The notes under the pieces are model-generated. The model saw only the letters and a program-made list of their open reading frames with translations. It made no database searches and was not told the DNA's origin. The translations under genes were made by a program, and so were the position numbers. From Clostridia bacterium (lineage in GTDB: Bacteria; Bacillota; Clostridia; Christensenellales; Aristaeellaceae), in contig JAFWES010000033.1 in NCBI GenBank assembly GCA_017512805.1, positions 1 through 64,000 on the forward strand: a stretch of 64,000 nucleotides of DNA, in the 5' to 3' direction. Positions 8,396 to 16,952 of the stretch are shown here, in pieces; within the stretch, counting starts at the first letter, position 1; each line of letters begins with the position of its first letter.

Positions 8396-9868
8396 ATGGA
8401 ATATGGCTGCAAACGTGACCTGAAGCGGGAATGGGCGAAGAGAGCCATCGCTTCCGTGTTCATGATCCTGGCCCTTCTTTGGGCGTTCAGCGCTGAGGGG
8501 GAAGGGTTCCATTATGAACATGACCCCAGGCAGAATCCTTTCGCGATGGCGGACATCGTTGAAAACCCGGACGCTGTTTACGGCTTTTCGCCAAGCCGGG
8601 AAGGCAGCCTCGCCGCCTATGCGGATTTTGACTGGACGGATCCGGAGCTGGTGAACGGCGAGCAGGGCAGGCTGGCGCGGATCGCGTATCACGAAAGCAT
8701 AGAGGAGATGTACGATCTGCTGGAGGAGATGATTCTCGCCGGCAGCTCCACCGAGGAAATGGCCCGGGCGCTCAGCGCGAAACGGAATGAAATCCGGCTG
8801 GCCGCCTATGATGACGACCCGGAGGGCCTGGCCGCCCTGAAACAGCGGAACCTGGAACGCTACGGCCATGAAGAGGGTCCGCTGGCGGAGGAGCTGTACG
8901 GGAAGTACGGCTCCTGGGAAGCGGTACTGGACAAAGCCTTCAGCGTCAATTCCGGCATGGACGCCTGCCTGGGCCTGTACGATGACTTTTTTATGCTGTA
9001 TGTCGCGGCCGGCCAGGTGACGGCCGAAGATGAGAGAACCGCCGGGGAAATCGAGGTCAGCTATCTGGGCCCGGAAGGAACCTATACCCAGGAAGCGGCG
9101 GCCTATTTCTTCCAGGACGGAGAAACGCTGATTCCGAAGGAAACCGTGACGGACGCCATCGCGGAGGTGGTCAACGGCACCGCGGATTACGCGGTGATTC
9201 CCCAGGAAAACACGCTGGGCGGCGCGGTCGTGAATTACCTGGACGCGCTGATCTCCGCGAAGGAGGTGTACGTGACCGGGGAGATTGTGCTGCCGATCAG
9301 CCAGACGCTGATGGGTGTTCCCGGAGCGAAGCTGGAGGAGATCCGGACGGTCTGCTCCCATGCGCAGGGGCTGACGCAAAGCGCCAGATGGCGGGAAAAA
9401 CATCTGCCGGAGGCCGCCGCCCAGGAGATGGCCAGCACGGCTGCCGCGGCCAGCTATGTGGCTCAGAGCCAGGACCGGACTATCGCGGCGGTGGCTGCCC
9501 CCGGCGCGGCGGAACTGTATGGGCTGGAAATCCTGGCGAGAAACGTTCAGATCAGCGATACGAACAAAACCCGCTTTTATGTGCTTTCCGCGCATCCGCT
9601 GGAGGGGGAGAATCTGACCCGCGCCGTGCTGATTGCGACCTGCGAAGCGAACAGGGTGGACGATCTGATCGTGACGCTGCATGACGCCGGCCTGGAACTG
9701 GTCGCGCTTCATGACCGCCCGGAAGGCAGTTTTTTGGGCAGCTATTGTTTCGTGCTGGAAGTGGAGAATGAAGCAGGGATCACCGATGCGCAGCTGAACC
9801 TGATGAGTTCCCTGGAATCTGTCCGCTTCGCGGGATGCTTTAACGCGGTAGAGAAGGGGATTCAATAA
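8396..9868 (+). CDS. Exported or membrane-anchored prephenate dehydratase with N-terminal extension
   Basis: A 490-aa protein. Residues 1-15 are basic and 17-33 hydrophobic (IASVFMILALLWAFSAEGE), a signal peptide or membrane anchor. Residues about 40-205 form an acidic helical extension (KNEIRLA-type and NSGMDACLGLYDD motifs) that I cannot name with confidence. From 222 a full prephenate dehydratase domain follows: GPEGTYT (about 224-230), PQENTLGG (269-276), SHAQGLTQ, and the catalytic TRF at 392-394 in NKTRFYVL. An ACT-type regulatory domain ends the protein. The enzyme converts prephenate to phenylpyruvate, normally in the cytoplasm for phenylalanine synthesis, so an export signal is odd. 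No other aromatic-pathway gene is near. Confidence 0.85.
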   Translation: MEYGCKRDLKREWAKRAIASVFMILALLWAFSAEGEGFHYEHDPRQNPFAMADIVENPDAVYGFSPSREGSLAAYADFDWTDPELVNGEQGRLARIAYHESIEEMYDLLEEMILAGSSTEEMARALSAKRNEIRLAAYDDDPEGLAALKQRNLERYGHEEGPLAEELYGKYGSWEAVLDKAFSVNSGMDACLGLYDDFFMLYVAAGQVTAEDERTAGEIEVSYLGPEGTYTQEAAAYFFQDGETLIPKETVTDAIAEVVNGTADYAVIPQENTLGGAVVNYLDALISAKEVYVTGEIVLPISQTLMGVPGAKLEEIRTVCSHAQGLTQSARWREKHLPEAAAQEMASTAAAASYVAQSQDRTIAAVAAPGAAELYGLEILARNVQISDTNKTRFYVLSAHPLEGENLTRAVLIATCEANRVDDLIVTLHDAGLELVALHDRPEGSFLGSYCFVLEVENEAGITDAQLNLMSSLESVRFAGCFNAVEKGIQ

Positions 9869-9904
9869 GGCGGACCCGGCGAGGATGAAAACCGCGTCTC
9901 TCAA

Positions 9905-10021
9905 ATGGAGACCTATTTTGCCCACGGCCGTTATGCGGGCGTGGCCGCAAAAGAATCATTCGTGGCCAGAGAGGCAGAAACGATACTCGGTTTCGTGAGG
10001 AGGAGGGAGAATGCCCTGTAA
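9905..10021 (+). CDS. Small open frame, possible gene remnant (38 aa)
   Basis: A 38-residue frame (METYFAHGRYAGV... to ...RRRENAL) that ends 11 bases inside the following Gfo/Idh-like gene. Its composition looks protein-like (ESFVAREAETILGFV) and it may be the C-terminal tail of a lost enzyme gene. The frame is open upstream beyond the ATG for only a short distance. I do not recognise it, and there is no clear ribosome site. Confidence 0.3.
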   Translation: METYFAHGRYAGVAAKESFVAREAETILGFVRRRENAL

Positions 10022-10706
10022 ATTTGCGCTGATCGGGACGGGATGGCGGGCAGGTTTTTTTGCGGATCTGGCCCGGAGAATGCCGGAACGCTTTGAGATG
10101 ACAGGCGTCCTTTGTCACAGCGCGGCGGGACGCGAGCGCGCCATCGCCCTGTGGCGGGCCAGGATCTACGAGCGTCTGGATGAAATCCTGGCGGACCGGC
10201 CGGATTTCGTGATCGCGTCCGTTCCCGGAAACGCAGTCCCCGACCTGGCTCTTTTTTTCGCGCAGCGGGATCTTCCGGTTCTCTTTGAAACCTACTGTTC
10301 CAGGTCCGTGGAGGAGATGGAAAACCTGTACCGCCGGGCCGGGGGTGCCCGTATTCAGCTGGCGGAGCAGTATCCCTTCCAGCCGATGCATGCGTCCCGG
10401 ATTGCCGTTGCGGCCTCGGGAGCGCTGGGCCGCGTCTACCAGGCAAGAGCTTCCTTTATCCAGAATTATCATACGCTGGCGGTGCTCCGGCGGCTGCTGG
10501 GGATCGGGATGGAACTGCCGCTTGTGATGGCGTGGCAGGGGGAGAACCGGCGAGCGGCCCCCTCCACCCGTGCGGGCGGAGAAACAGATCTGGCAGCGGC
10601 GCTGAATCGCTGGATGGCGGAGGGTGAATATCGCCAATCACATATAAGGGTCGTTTATGAGAGTATCAGCCGAGTTCGGAGAAAGAACACAAGGAGGAAC
10701 CATTGA
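10011..10706 (+). CDS. Short Gfo/Idh/MocA-family oxidoreductase-like protein
   Basis: A 231-aa protein whose N-terminal half is a Rossmann NAD(P)-binding domain of the Gfo/Idh/MocA type: FALIGTGWRAGFFADLA at the start and FVIASVPGNAV and VLFETYCS further on. The usual families have 330-400 aa, with a C-terminal alpha/beta domain; here that domain stops after about 80 residues, so the protein is truncated or a reduced form. The start has a strong GGAGGAGGGAG site, and the stop codon overlaps the tldD ATG (TGATG), which argues that it is still translated. A broken dehydrogenase is the alternative reading. Confidence 0.6.
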   Translation: MPCKFALIGTGWRAGFFADLARRMPERFEMTGVLCHSAAGRERAIALWRARIYERLDEILADRPDFVIASVPGNAVPDLALFFAQRDLPVLFETYCSRSVEEMENLYRRAGGARIQLAEQYPFQPMHASRIAVAASGALGRVYQARASFIQNYHTLAVLRRLLGIGMELPLVMAWQGENRRAAPSTRAGGETDLAAALNRWMAEGEYRQSHIRVVYESISRVRRKNTRRNH

Positions 10707-12139
10707 TGAAAGCACCCTTTTCCCCTTATCTGAGTTCGCTGGCCCCAGGGCTGAAGCAGCTCATCGCGGATCTGGCGAAGGATTACGATTCTGTCAGCGC
10801 CCTGTCCACGGATTCGGTGGGCTTTTCCATCCTCATCTCCCAGCACGGGAAGAGCGTGAGCCGGGAGAACCTGACGACGGAGCGGGGGACCGTGATTCGC
10901 GTCCGGCGGGACGGGCAGTACGCCGAGGCGGCGCTGACCGGCTTTGATCCGACCCGGGCAGGGGAGACTGCCGCGTGGATCCGTGAAGAGCTCAACGGCC
11001 AGCTGGCCGTGCTCTCGGAGCTGGGGGTTGAGACCTACGATACGCCCGCGACACCGGACAGCCCGGCGGAGCTGTTTGTCGAAATGGAGACGGAGCAGCT
11101 GCCGGAGAACGCGGATATTCCGGCATTGATCGAGCGGATGAGCGCCCTTTCCGACCGGGGCATGGCGGAGGGGAAGGACATGCTGGACTGCATGCTGCGC
11201 GCTTCCTCCACGCATATCAGCAAGATGTTCCTGACGGAGAAGCGCGACCTGCGCCAGAGCTATGTTTATAGCGAGGGAAGCGTCATGACCATGGCTTCCA
11301 GGGACGGGCGGAACGAGGCGGACTATGAGGCGGTCTCCGGCCGACGGGGTCCGGAGCTCTTTGACGAGCTGGAAGAAAAGATCGGAACCGCGCTGCGGGT
11401 GACGGAGGAGCTGCTCAACGCGGAACGCGTGGTCCCGGGCGAATACGACTGCATCACCGCGCCGGACGTGACCGGACTCATTGCGCATGAAGCCTTCGGC
11501 CATGGGGTCGAGATGGATATGTTCGTCAAGGGACGGGCGCTGGGCGCGGAATACATCAATCAGCGGGTCGGGTCCGACCTGGTGACCATGCACGAAGGCG
11601 CGCTGTGCGCCGAGGACGTAACCTCCTATGCCTTCGATGATGAAGGCACCCTGGCCGGGGATGTGACGGAAATTGACCATGGCATCCTGAAAACCGGCAT
11701 CTGCGACGTGCTCAGCGCCCTGCGCCTGGGATCGGCGCCCACGGGCAACGGCAAGCGGGAAAACTTCGCGCACAAGGTATACACCCGGATGACCAACACC
11801 GTTTTCGACTCCGGCGAAAGCACCCTGGAGGATATGATCGCTTCCATCCGCCACGGATACCTGCTGGAGGGAATGGAATCCGGCATGGAGGATCCGAAGC
11901 ACTGGGGCATCCAGTGCCTGCTGCAGCGGGGATACGAAATCTCCGACGGAAAGCTGACGGGCAAGGTTGTTTCTCCGTTGGTGATGACCGGGTACGTGCC
12001 GGATCTGCTGGGATCGGTCTCGATGCTTTCCCGCGACCGGAAGGTGTTCGGCTCCGGATATTGCGGCAAGGGGCACAAGGAATGGGTCAAGGTGGCGGAC
12101 GGCGGCCCCTATCTGAAGGTGAAAGCGAGGCTGGGATAA
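10706..12139 (+). CDS. tldD: TldD-like metallopeptidase subunit
   Basis: A 477-aa protein of the TldD/PmbA (U62) family. The zinc-binding HEAFGH, form HExxxH, is at residues 261-266. The C-terminal third has the typical GTAGG-like strand region ending in KVFGSGYCGKGHKEW. TldD works with a second, motif-less subunit (TldE/PmbA) as a heterodimeric protease that degrades unfolded peptides or trims modified leader peptides (microcin B17, CcdA in Escherichia coli). Its partner starts one base after the stop. AAGGAGGA lies 8-9 bases before the ATG; a TTG directly in front is not preferred. Translational coupling with the upstream Gfo/Idh-like gene is likely. Confidence 0.9.
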   Translation: MKAPFSPYLSSLAPGLKQLIADLAKDYDSVSALSTDSVGFSILISQHGKSVSRENLTTERGTVIRVRRDGQYAEAALTGFDPTRAGETAAWIREELNGQLAVLSELGVETYDTPATPDSPAELFVEMETEQLPENADIPALIERMSALSDRGMAEGKDMLDCMLRASSTHISKMFLTEKRDLRQSYVYSEGSVMTMASRDGRNEADYEAVSGRRGPELFDELEEKIGTALRVTEELLNAERVVPGEYDCITAPDVTGLIAHEAFGHGVEMDMFVKGRALGAEYINQRVGSDLVTMHEGALCAEDVTSYAFDDEGTLAGDVTEIDHGILKTGICDVLSALRLGSAPTGNGKRENFAHKVYTRMTNTVFDSGESTLEDMIASIRHGYLLEGMESGMEDPKHWGIQCLLQRGYEISDGKLTGKVVSPLVMTGYVPDLLGSVSMLSRDRKVFGSGYCGKGHKEWVKVADGGPYLKVKARLG

Positions 12140-12140
12140 G

Positions 12141-13421
12141 ATGCTCAATACGATCGTGGAACTGCTGAAGGCGTCCGGGGCGGATGCCTGGGAGATCACG
12201 GAAATCAGCGAACGGGGATGGGAGTTTTACTGCATCCGTCACGCGCTGGATCAACACCGGGCCAAACGGCTGGAAAGCTTCCAGGTCAAGGTATACAAGG
12301 CGTTTGAGGATGGAAAATTCCTGGGATCCGCCAGCGCGTCGATGGCTCCGGACATCTCCCGGGAGGAGGCGGCGCGCATGATCGCGGATCTGCTGCGGGA
12401 CGCCGTCTATGTCCAGAATCCGGCCTACACCCTGAATCCGTCCGACGGGGAGGCGTACGCGCAGTCGGCGGACATCGACCTTGGGGCGATCAGCCGGGAT
12501 TTTCTGCAGGCGATGCGCACCCTGCCGGAGACGGTGACGGAGGACCTGAACAGCTATGAGATTTTCGTTTCCGAGATGCGGCGCCGGTATCTGAACAGCA
12601 ATGGCATCGATGTGACGGCCGTATATCCCGTATCCCAGGTGGAGGCGGTGGTCAACGCCCGGGACGAAGGGCATGAAATTGAGCTGTACCGGTTATACAA
12701 GAGCGGCAGCTGCGACAGCGCGCAGCTGCGGCAGGATCTGAGCGAGCTGCTGCGGTTTGGCAGGGACCGGCTCCGGACGGTGACGACGCCGTCCCTCGGG
12801 CAGATCGACGTGGTTTTTTCCACGGACGCGGCCCGGGAAATCTACGACTGGTTTATCTACCGGCTGTCCGCGGCGACTATCGTGCGGGGCATTTCGGACT
12901 GGAAACCGGGCGTTTTCGTATCGGAGGAAATGCGGGGCGACCGGGTGACCGTGGAAACCCGCCAAATCCTGCCGAATTCTTCAGCCAACGCCGCCTTCGA
13001 CACGGAAGGCGCCGCGGTGCGGGATCTGACGCTGATCGCCGATGGCGTTGTCCGGGCGAGCTTTGGCAGCCGGCAATACAGCCAGTATCTGGGCCTGGGG
13101 GATTCCTTCATCGCCTCCAACTTCGCGGTTTCAGGCGGCGGCGCTTCGGCGGAGGAGCTGCGGCAGGGGCGCTTCCTGGAGATCGTCGAGTTCTCCGATT
13201 TTCAGGTGAACGTGATGAACGGGGATCTGGGCGGGGAGATCCGGCTGGGATACCTGCACGAGGGGGATAAGGTGACCCCCGTCAGCGGCGGCTCCATCTC
13301 CGGCACCATGCGGGAGCTGGTCAGGACGATGCGCTTCTCCCGGGAGCAGCGGCAGTATGACACGCGGTTGATTCCGGCGGTCACCCGGCTGAAGGATGTG
13401 ACCGTGACCGGGGCGGAATAA
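12141..13421 (+). CDS. TldE/PmbA-like partner subunit
   Basis: A 426-aa TldD/PmbA-family protein that lacks the HExxxH motif, as the TldE/PmbA subunit does. It starts one base after tldD stops. The C-terminal domain is recognisable in the DSFIASNFAVSGGG stretch and GGSISGTM. It should form the heterodimer with the preceding TldD and complete the substrate cleft. No candidate peptide substrate such as a RiPP precursor was found in the immediate neighbourhood. Confidence 0.87.
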   Translation: MLNTIVELLKASGADAWEITEISERGWEFYCIRHALDQHRAKRLESFQVKVYKAFEDGKFLGSASASMAPDISREEAARMIADLLRDAVYVQNPAYTLNPSDGEAYAQSADIDLGAISRDFLQAMRTLPETVTEDLNSYEIFVSEMRRRYLNSNGIDVTAVYPVSQVEAVVNARDEGHEIELYRLYKSGSCDSAQLRQDLSELLRFGRDRLRTVTTPSLGQIDVVFSTDAAREIYDWFIYRLSAATIVRGISDWKPGVFVSEEMRGDRVTVETRQILPNSSANAAFDTEGAAVRDLTLIADGVVRASFGSRQYSQYLGLGDSFIASNFAVSGGGASAEELRQGRFLEIVEFSDFQVNVMNGDLGGEIRLGYLHEGDKVTPVSGGSISGTMRELVRTMRFSREQRQYDTRLIPAVTRLKDVTVTGAE

Positions 13422-13450
13422 TCCTTCCACAAATCCGCGCGCAGGCGAAG

Positions 13451-13477
13451 GGAGACAGGGGACGGTTCTCTGTCTCC
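13451..13477. repeat. 27-bp palindromic intergenic repeat, copy 3
   Basis: Opposite orientation to copies 1 and 2: GGAGACAGGGGACGG then TTCTCTGTCTCC. It lies 30 bp past the TldE-like gene. Confidence 0.88.
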
Positions 13478-13590
13478 TTCGAGGACGAAGTCAGGGAGAA
13501 GAGGGGATGACCACGGTCGAAGCACCGATTGATACGATCCCGGCCTTAAAACATCGTTTGAAGACCGAGACCATGAACCGCGGCCCTGAT

Positions 13591-13625
13591 GCCCTGTGGA
13601 GCCATTGCTCTGCAGGGCGCTTTTT
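13591..13625 (+). terminator. Probable terminator downstream of the TldD/TldE genes
   Basis: Stem GCCCTG/CAGGGC extended by an imperfect inner stem (GAG/CTC), followed by GCTTTTT. The 344-bp gap 13422-13765 holds this hairpin and repeat copy 3; I see no gene in it. Confidence 0.5.
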
Positions 13626-13765
13626 GCGTTTTGGAGAAATAACCGGATTTATTTTTCCCATCTGGTCATGTATTTCGCCCTTCTTTGCGGCTATCATATA
13701 GTCACGGTCAGGGAATGACCGGAAGGCTGCTGAAGCTGAAGTTGAAGCATAAGGAGGAAATGAAC

Positions 13766-14194
13766 ATGGCAAAGAGCTTTTTTGAAGAACTGACCAGCTA
13801 CCGTGTAAAGGTTGAACGTGACGGCAAGGAAATTGTGAATGTACCTGGAATTCTGGCCTTGCCGATCGCCCTGGCTGCGCCGAAAGCGAGTATCATCGGA
13901 ACGATGGCTGCACCGCTGCTGGGCTGCAATATTCATCTTGAGAACGGGGACGGCAAAGAGGTCGACGTCGGTAAAGCGGTAAAGGAAGCGGCGGACACGG
14001 TGCTCGATACGGCGAAAACCGCCGCAAAGACGATCAAGGAAGAAGTGGACAAGGCCTGGGATGAAATGTCGGCTGACGATCCGGAAGGATGTCCCGAAGG
14101 AACGGAAAATGACGAAGAGTCTGCCGACGGAGAAGAGGCGGAGGATGAGATCCCTACCATCCACGTAAATCCGGACGATTCTGAGAAAGCGTAA
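13766..14194 (+). CDS. DUF4342-like protein with acidic tail
   Basis: A 142-aa protein. Residues about 8-55 resemble the DUF4342 core (YRVKVERDGKEIVNVP, then a hydrophobic LALPIALAAPKASIIGTMAAPLLG and a CNIHLENGDG turn). The rest is charged: a Lys/Ala helical stretch at 60-95, then a strongly acidic tail. Function is unknown; similar small proteins are often shock- or envelope-associated, which is inference. AAGGAGG sits 8 bases before ATG 13766; an ATG two codons earlier is too close to it. A strong terminator follows. Confidence 0.72.
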   Translation: MAKSFFEELTSYRVKVERDGKEIVNVPGILALPIALAAPKASIIGTMAAPLLGCNIHLENGDGKEVDVGKAVKEAADTVLDTAKTAAKTIKEEVDKAWDEMSADDPEGCPEGTENDEESADGEEAEDEIPTIHVNPDDSEKA

Positions 14195-14258
14195 ATGTTC
14201 CATGACGGATGAAGCACCCGGAATAACGGAATCGGGGACAGGCTTTCAGATACAGGGG

Positions 14259-14291
14259 GCGGGCAGGGTTTTTCCTGCCCGCCGCTTTTTT
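14259..14291 (+). terminator. Rho-independent terminator
   Basis: Perfect 9-bp stem GCGGGCAGG/CCTGCCCGC with a 6-base loop, then CGC and six T residues. It ends the DUF4342-like gene. Confidence 0.88.
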
Positions 14292-14412
14292 AATCAAACA
14301 GATTGGCAAAAACGAAGCGGCCGGCGAATTTGTGTATAAATCGAGTCTTGCGCAGAGCGAATCGCAGTGCTATGATGCAGAAAGCCGAAAGGAGATTTCA
14401 TGGAGGAGAAAA

Positions 14413-14439
14413 GGAGACGGAGAACCGTCCCCTGTCTCC
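14413..14439. repeat. 27-bp palindromic intergenic repeat, copy 4
   Basis: GGAGACGGAGAACC then GTCCCCTGTCTCC. It forms a tandem pair with copy 5, 12 bases apart, directly in front of the MBL hydrolase gene. Confidence 0.88.
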
Positions 14440-14451
14440 TCAAAGCATTTT

Positions 14452-14478
14452 GGAGACGGAGAACCGTCCCCTGTCTCC
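14452..14478. repeat. 27-bp palindromic intergenic repeat, copy 5
   Basis: Same sequence and orientation as copy 4. Its right edge is 4 bases from the AAAGGAG ribosome site of the MBL hydrolase, so the hairpin could affect translation of that gene. Confidence 0.88.
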
Positions 14479-14499
14479 TTCGAAAGGAGAAAGTGAGAT

Positions 14500-15261
14500 A
14501 TGGACAGCGCAACACTGTTTTGGCTCGGACAGATGGGGTTAATGGCGCAGATGGGGGAGACGCTGCTGTATGTGGATTATTATGCCTCTCCCGCAGCGGA
14601 CCGGCAGGTCCCCCCGCCGATCCCCGCGGACCGGGTCAGGGATGTACGGATCTTTCTGGGAACCCACAATCATCTGGACCACATCGATCATGAGGCGTGG
14701 AAAATCTGGGCGAAGACCTGCCCGGACGCTCTGTTTGTTTTCCCGGAAGCTCACAGGGAGGCCGTCCTGGCGGACGGGATCGATTCCGCGCGCGCGTGCG
14801 GGCTCAACGACGAAGAGCAGATCCGGATCGGAGACGTGACGATTCATGCGGTCGCCGCGGCCCATGAGTTTCTGGACAGGGACGAGCGGGGCCTGTATCC
14901 CTGCCTGCAGTATGTGATTGAATGGAACGGCCTGCGGGTTTATCACGCCGGAGATACCATCCGGTATGAAGGGATGCTTCCCCGGCTGCAGCGCTTCGGA
15001 CCCATGGACGCGGCGCTGATGCCCATCAACGGGCGGGACGGGCGGCGCTATCGGAGGAACTGCATCGGCAACATGACCTTCCAGGAAGCGGCTGACCTGG
15101 CTGGCGAATTAAAACCGGGACTGGTGATCCCCGGCCATTGGGACATGTTTGCCGACAATCCGGGAGATCCCGACGCGTTCGCGGATTATCTGGACGCGAA
15201 ATACGGGATGAAATGCCACATTCCGACGGTCATGGAACCGATCCGGATCGGGCATGACTGA
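14500..15261 (+). CDS. MBL-fold metal-dependent hydrolase (UlaG-like)
   Basis: A 253-aa metallo-beta-lactamase-fold hydrolase. The metal motif HNHLDH (His56, His58, Asp60, His61) is complete. Further ligands are His in AAAHEFLD, Asp in HAGDTIRYEG and His in VIPGHWDMF near the C-terminus. The layout fits UlaG-type L-ascorbate-6-phosphate lactonases and related sugar lactonases, but no ascorbate genes are nearby, so the substrate is open. ATG 14500 follows GAAAGGAGAAAG. Two palindromic repeats lie just upstream. Confidence 0.87.
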   Translation: MDSATLFWLGQMGLMAQMGETLLYVDYYASPAADRQVPPPIPADRVRDVRIFLGTHNHLDHIDHEAWKIWAKTCPDALFVFPEAHREAVLADGIDSARACGLNDEEQIRIGDVTIHAVAAAHEFLDRDERGLYPCLQYVIEWNGLRVYHAGDTIRYEGMLPRLQRFGPMDAALMPINGRDGRRYRRNCIGNMTFQEAADLAGELKPGLVIPGHWDMFADNPGDPDAFADYLDAKYGMKCHIPTVMEPIRIGHD

Positions 15262-15292
15262 AGAAGATACGGGGAAGGTGGGTGAATGGAAG

Positions 15293-15388
15293 ATGAGTGA
15301 ATTCAGGGACCTTTTACGGGAGAACAGCCTGGATGGCTGGAAAATCTATCCGCGGGGGATTTTCCGGTATGTCCCTGGAGGTTCATGA
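15293..15388 (+). CDS. Small open frame, unrecognised (31 aa)
   Basis: A frame of 31 residues beginning MSEFRDLLREN with a purine-rich AAGGTGGGTG upstream. The N-terminus looks protein-like, but the frame stops quickly and may be the start of a decayed gene. I do not recognise it. Confidence 0.25.
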   Translation: MSEFRDLLRENSLDGWKIYPRGIFRYVPGGS

Positions 15389-15537
15389 TAATGACCGGAT
15401 GGGCGAGGCGCGCTGGGGAAAGCAGGCTGCGACCAGGTTCAGAAACATTCGGATCAGGGAGTTGTAACGGAAAGACCGGAAGGCCCCGGCGGCCGCAAAC
15501 GGGAGCCGGGGGCCCGGCCGGACAGGGGAAGGAAGGG

Positions 15538-16212
15538 ATGCGGAACATGAATCATGGGGAGAAAAGAGCGGTTCTGTTTGATCTGGACGGAACGCTGCTG
15601 CATACGCTGGATGATATCGCGCAGTCGATGAATTATGCCCTGGAGGCCTGCGGCCTTCCGCCCTGGGAGCGGGACGCGTACCGCTATATGGTCGGAAACG
15701 GAGCCCGCATTTTAGCGGAACGGGCGGTGCGGGACCGCGCAGACCTGGCGGACCGGGTGCTGGAGACCTATCAGCGCCGGTACGAAAAGCACCTGATGGA
15801 TCAGACGAGGCCCTACCCGGGGATCCCGGAGACACTGCGCAGGCTGACGGAGATGGGGGTCCCGCTGTCCGTCCTGTCCAACAAGCCGGACGCGGACACC
15901 AAGCGGGTCGTCGCGGACAGCTTTCCGGACATTCCGTTTGTGTGCGTGCAGGGCCAGACGCCGGACCTGCCCCGAAAGCCGGATCCCGCCGCGGCCCTGG
16001 CGGTGGCGGAGAAGATGGGCATCCCGCCGGCGAGCTTTTACTATCTGGGAGATACATCGGTGGATATGGAGTGCGCCAGGCTGGCGGGGATGCATCCGGT
16101 GGGCGTGCTGTGGGGCTTCCGCACCCGGACGGAGCTGCTGGGCAGCGGGGCGGAGATGCTGATTGCGCGCCCCGAGGAGTTCCCGGAGGCGGTGGGATGG
16201 ACAGAGCCGTAA
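15538..16212 (+). CDS. HAD-IA family phosphatase (phosphoglycolate phosphatase-like)
   Basis: A 224-aa HAD hydrolase. Motif I FDLDGTLLHTLDDI is near the N-terminus with the nucleophile Asp in DLDGT. SVLSNKPD is motif II, the Lys is in PRKPDP, and GDTSVDMECA supplies motif IV. The helical cap between motifs I and II and the overall length match Gph/PGP-type phosphatases. It probably removes phosphate from 2-phosphoglycolate or other small phosphate esters. Start choice is between ATG 15538 and ATG 15547; AGGGGAAGGAAGGG precedes both. Confidence 0.9.
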   Translation: MRNMNHGEKRAVLFDLDGTLLHTLDDIAQSMNYALEACGLPPWERDAYRYMVGNGARILAERAVRDRADLADRVLETYQRRYEKHLMDQTRPYPGIPETLRRLTEMGVPLSVLSNKPDADTKRVVADSFPDIPFVCVQGQTPDLPRKPDPAAALAVAEKMGIPPASFYYLGDTSVDMECARLAGMHPVGVLWGFRTRTELLGSGAEMLIARPEEFPEAVGWTEP

Positions 16213-16328
16213 AACGCGGCGGCCTGCGGAGGAAGGGCCTTTTTCCCCGCGGCCTGAAGGCGGGGAAAGGCGAGTGACGCGATGAACCGGCGGGAAGCCG
16301 GATCAAAGCCGGGCAGGGGGAAAATAGA

Positions 16329-16952
16329 ATGAAGATCATTACAGTCAGCAGACAGTTCGGCAGCGGAGGACGGGAGCTGGGAAAGCGGCTCGCGGATACC
16401 CTGGGATGGGACTACTACGACAGGGAGATCATTGAAGCCCTGGCCGAGGAGGAGGGGCTGGATCCGGAATATGTGCACAGGATGGTCAGCGCCCACGGGT
16501 GGCACAGGTACCAGCTGACCTACCGGAACAGCTTTCAGCAGCAAATGCACGGAACCTGGCGGCAGACCCAGATGCTGGTGCGGCAGCGGGAAATCCTGCT
16601 GCAGATCGCCCGGGAAGGGCAGGACTGTGTCATCGTAGGCCGGGACGCGGACGTGATCCTGCATGAGTACGGTCCCTTCCGGATCTGCGTATGCGCGGAT
16701 CTGGACGCCAGGCTGCGGCGGTGTTTGCGCTTCGAGGAGAAGAAGCCTCCGGAGGAGCGGATGGGGGAGAAGGAGATTCTGCGCAGCATCCGGCACATTG
16801 ACAAAAACCGGAAGCGGACGCAGGAAGTGCTGACCGGGAAAACGGCCGGGGACGGAAGCACGTTTGATCTGACGGTGAATTCCACGGACAGGGACATCAG
16901 GAAACTGGCGGAGGCTCTGGCGGATTTTTCCCGCCACTGGTTTGAAACATGA
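16329..16952 (+). CDS. Cytidylate kinase-like family protein
   Basis: A 207-aa P-loop protein of the AAA_26 cytidylate kinase-like family. It opens with MKIITVSRQFGSGGRELGKR, a P-loop-like GSGGRELG, and has WDYYDREII and VIVGRDADVIL as the second and third conserved strands. The family is widespread in Clostridia and its substrate is not established; true Cmk proteins have a longer insertion. Its last 4 bases overlap the MATE gene (ATGA), so the two are one transcript. Confidence 0.9.
   Translation: MKIITVSRQFGSGGRELGKRLADTLGWDYYDREIIEALAEEEGLDPEYVHRMVSAHGWHRYQLTYRNSFQQQMHGTWRQTQMLVRQREILLQIAREGQDCVIVGRDADVILHEYGPFRICVCADLDARLRRCLRFEEKKPPEERMGEKEILRSIRHIDKNRKRTQEVLTGKTAGDGSTFDLTVNSTDRDIRKLAEALADFSRHWFET

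Noticed and set aside
13507..13701. 64-codon frame between TldE-like and DUF4342-like genes
   Set aside because: It has no recognisable family and includes the probable terminator hairpin; I treat the region as intergenic.
14413..14478. Two close copies of a 27-bp repeat, read as a possible CRISPR
   Set aside because: Only two units separated by 12 bases, and other copies are dispersed singly. No cas genes are present.
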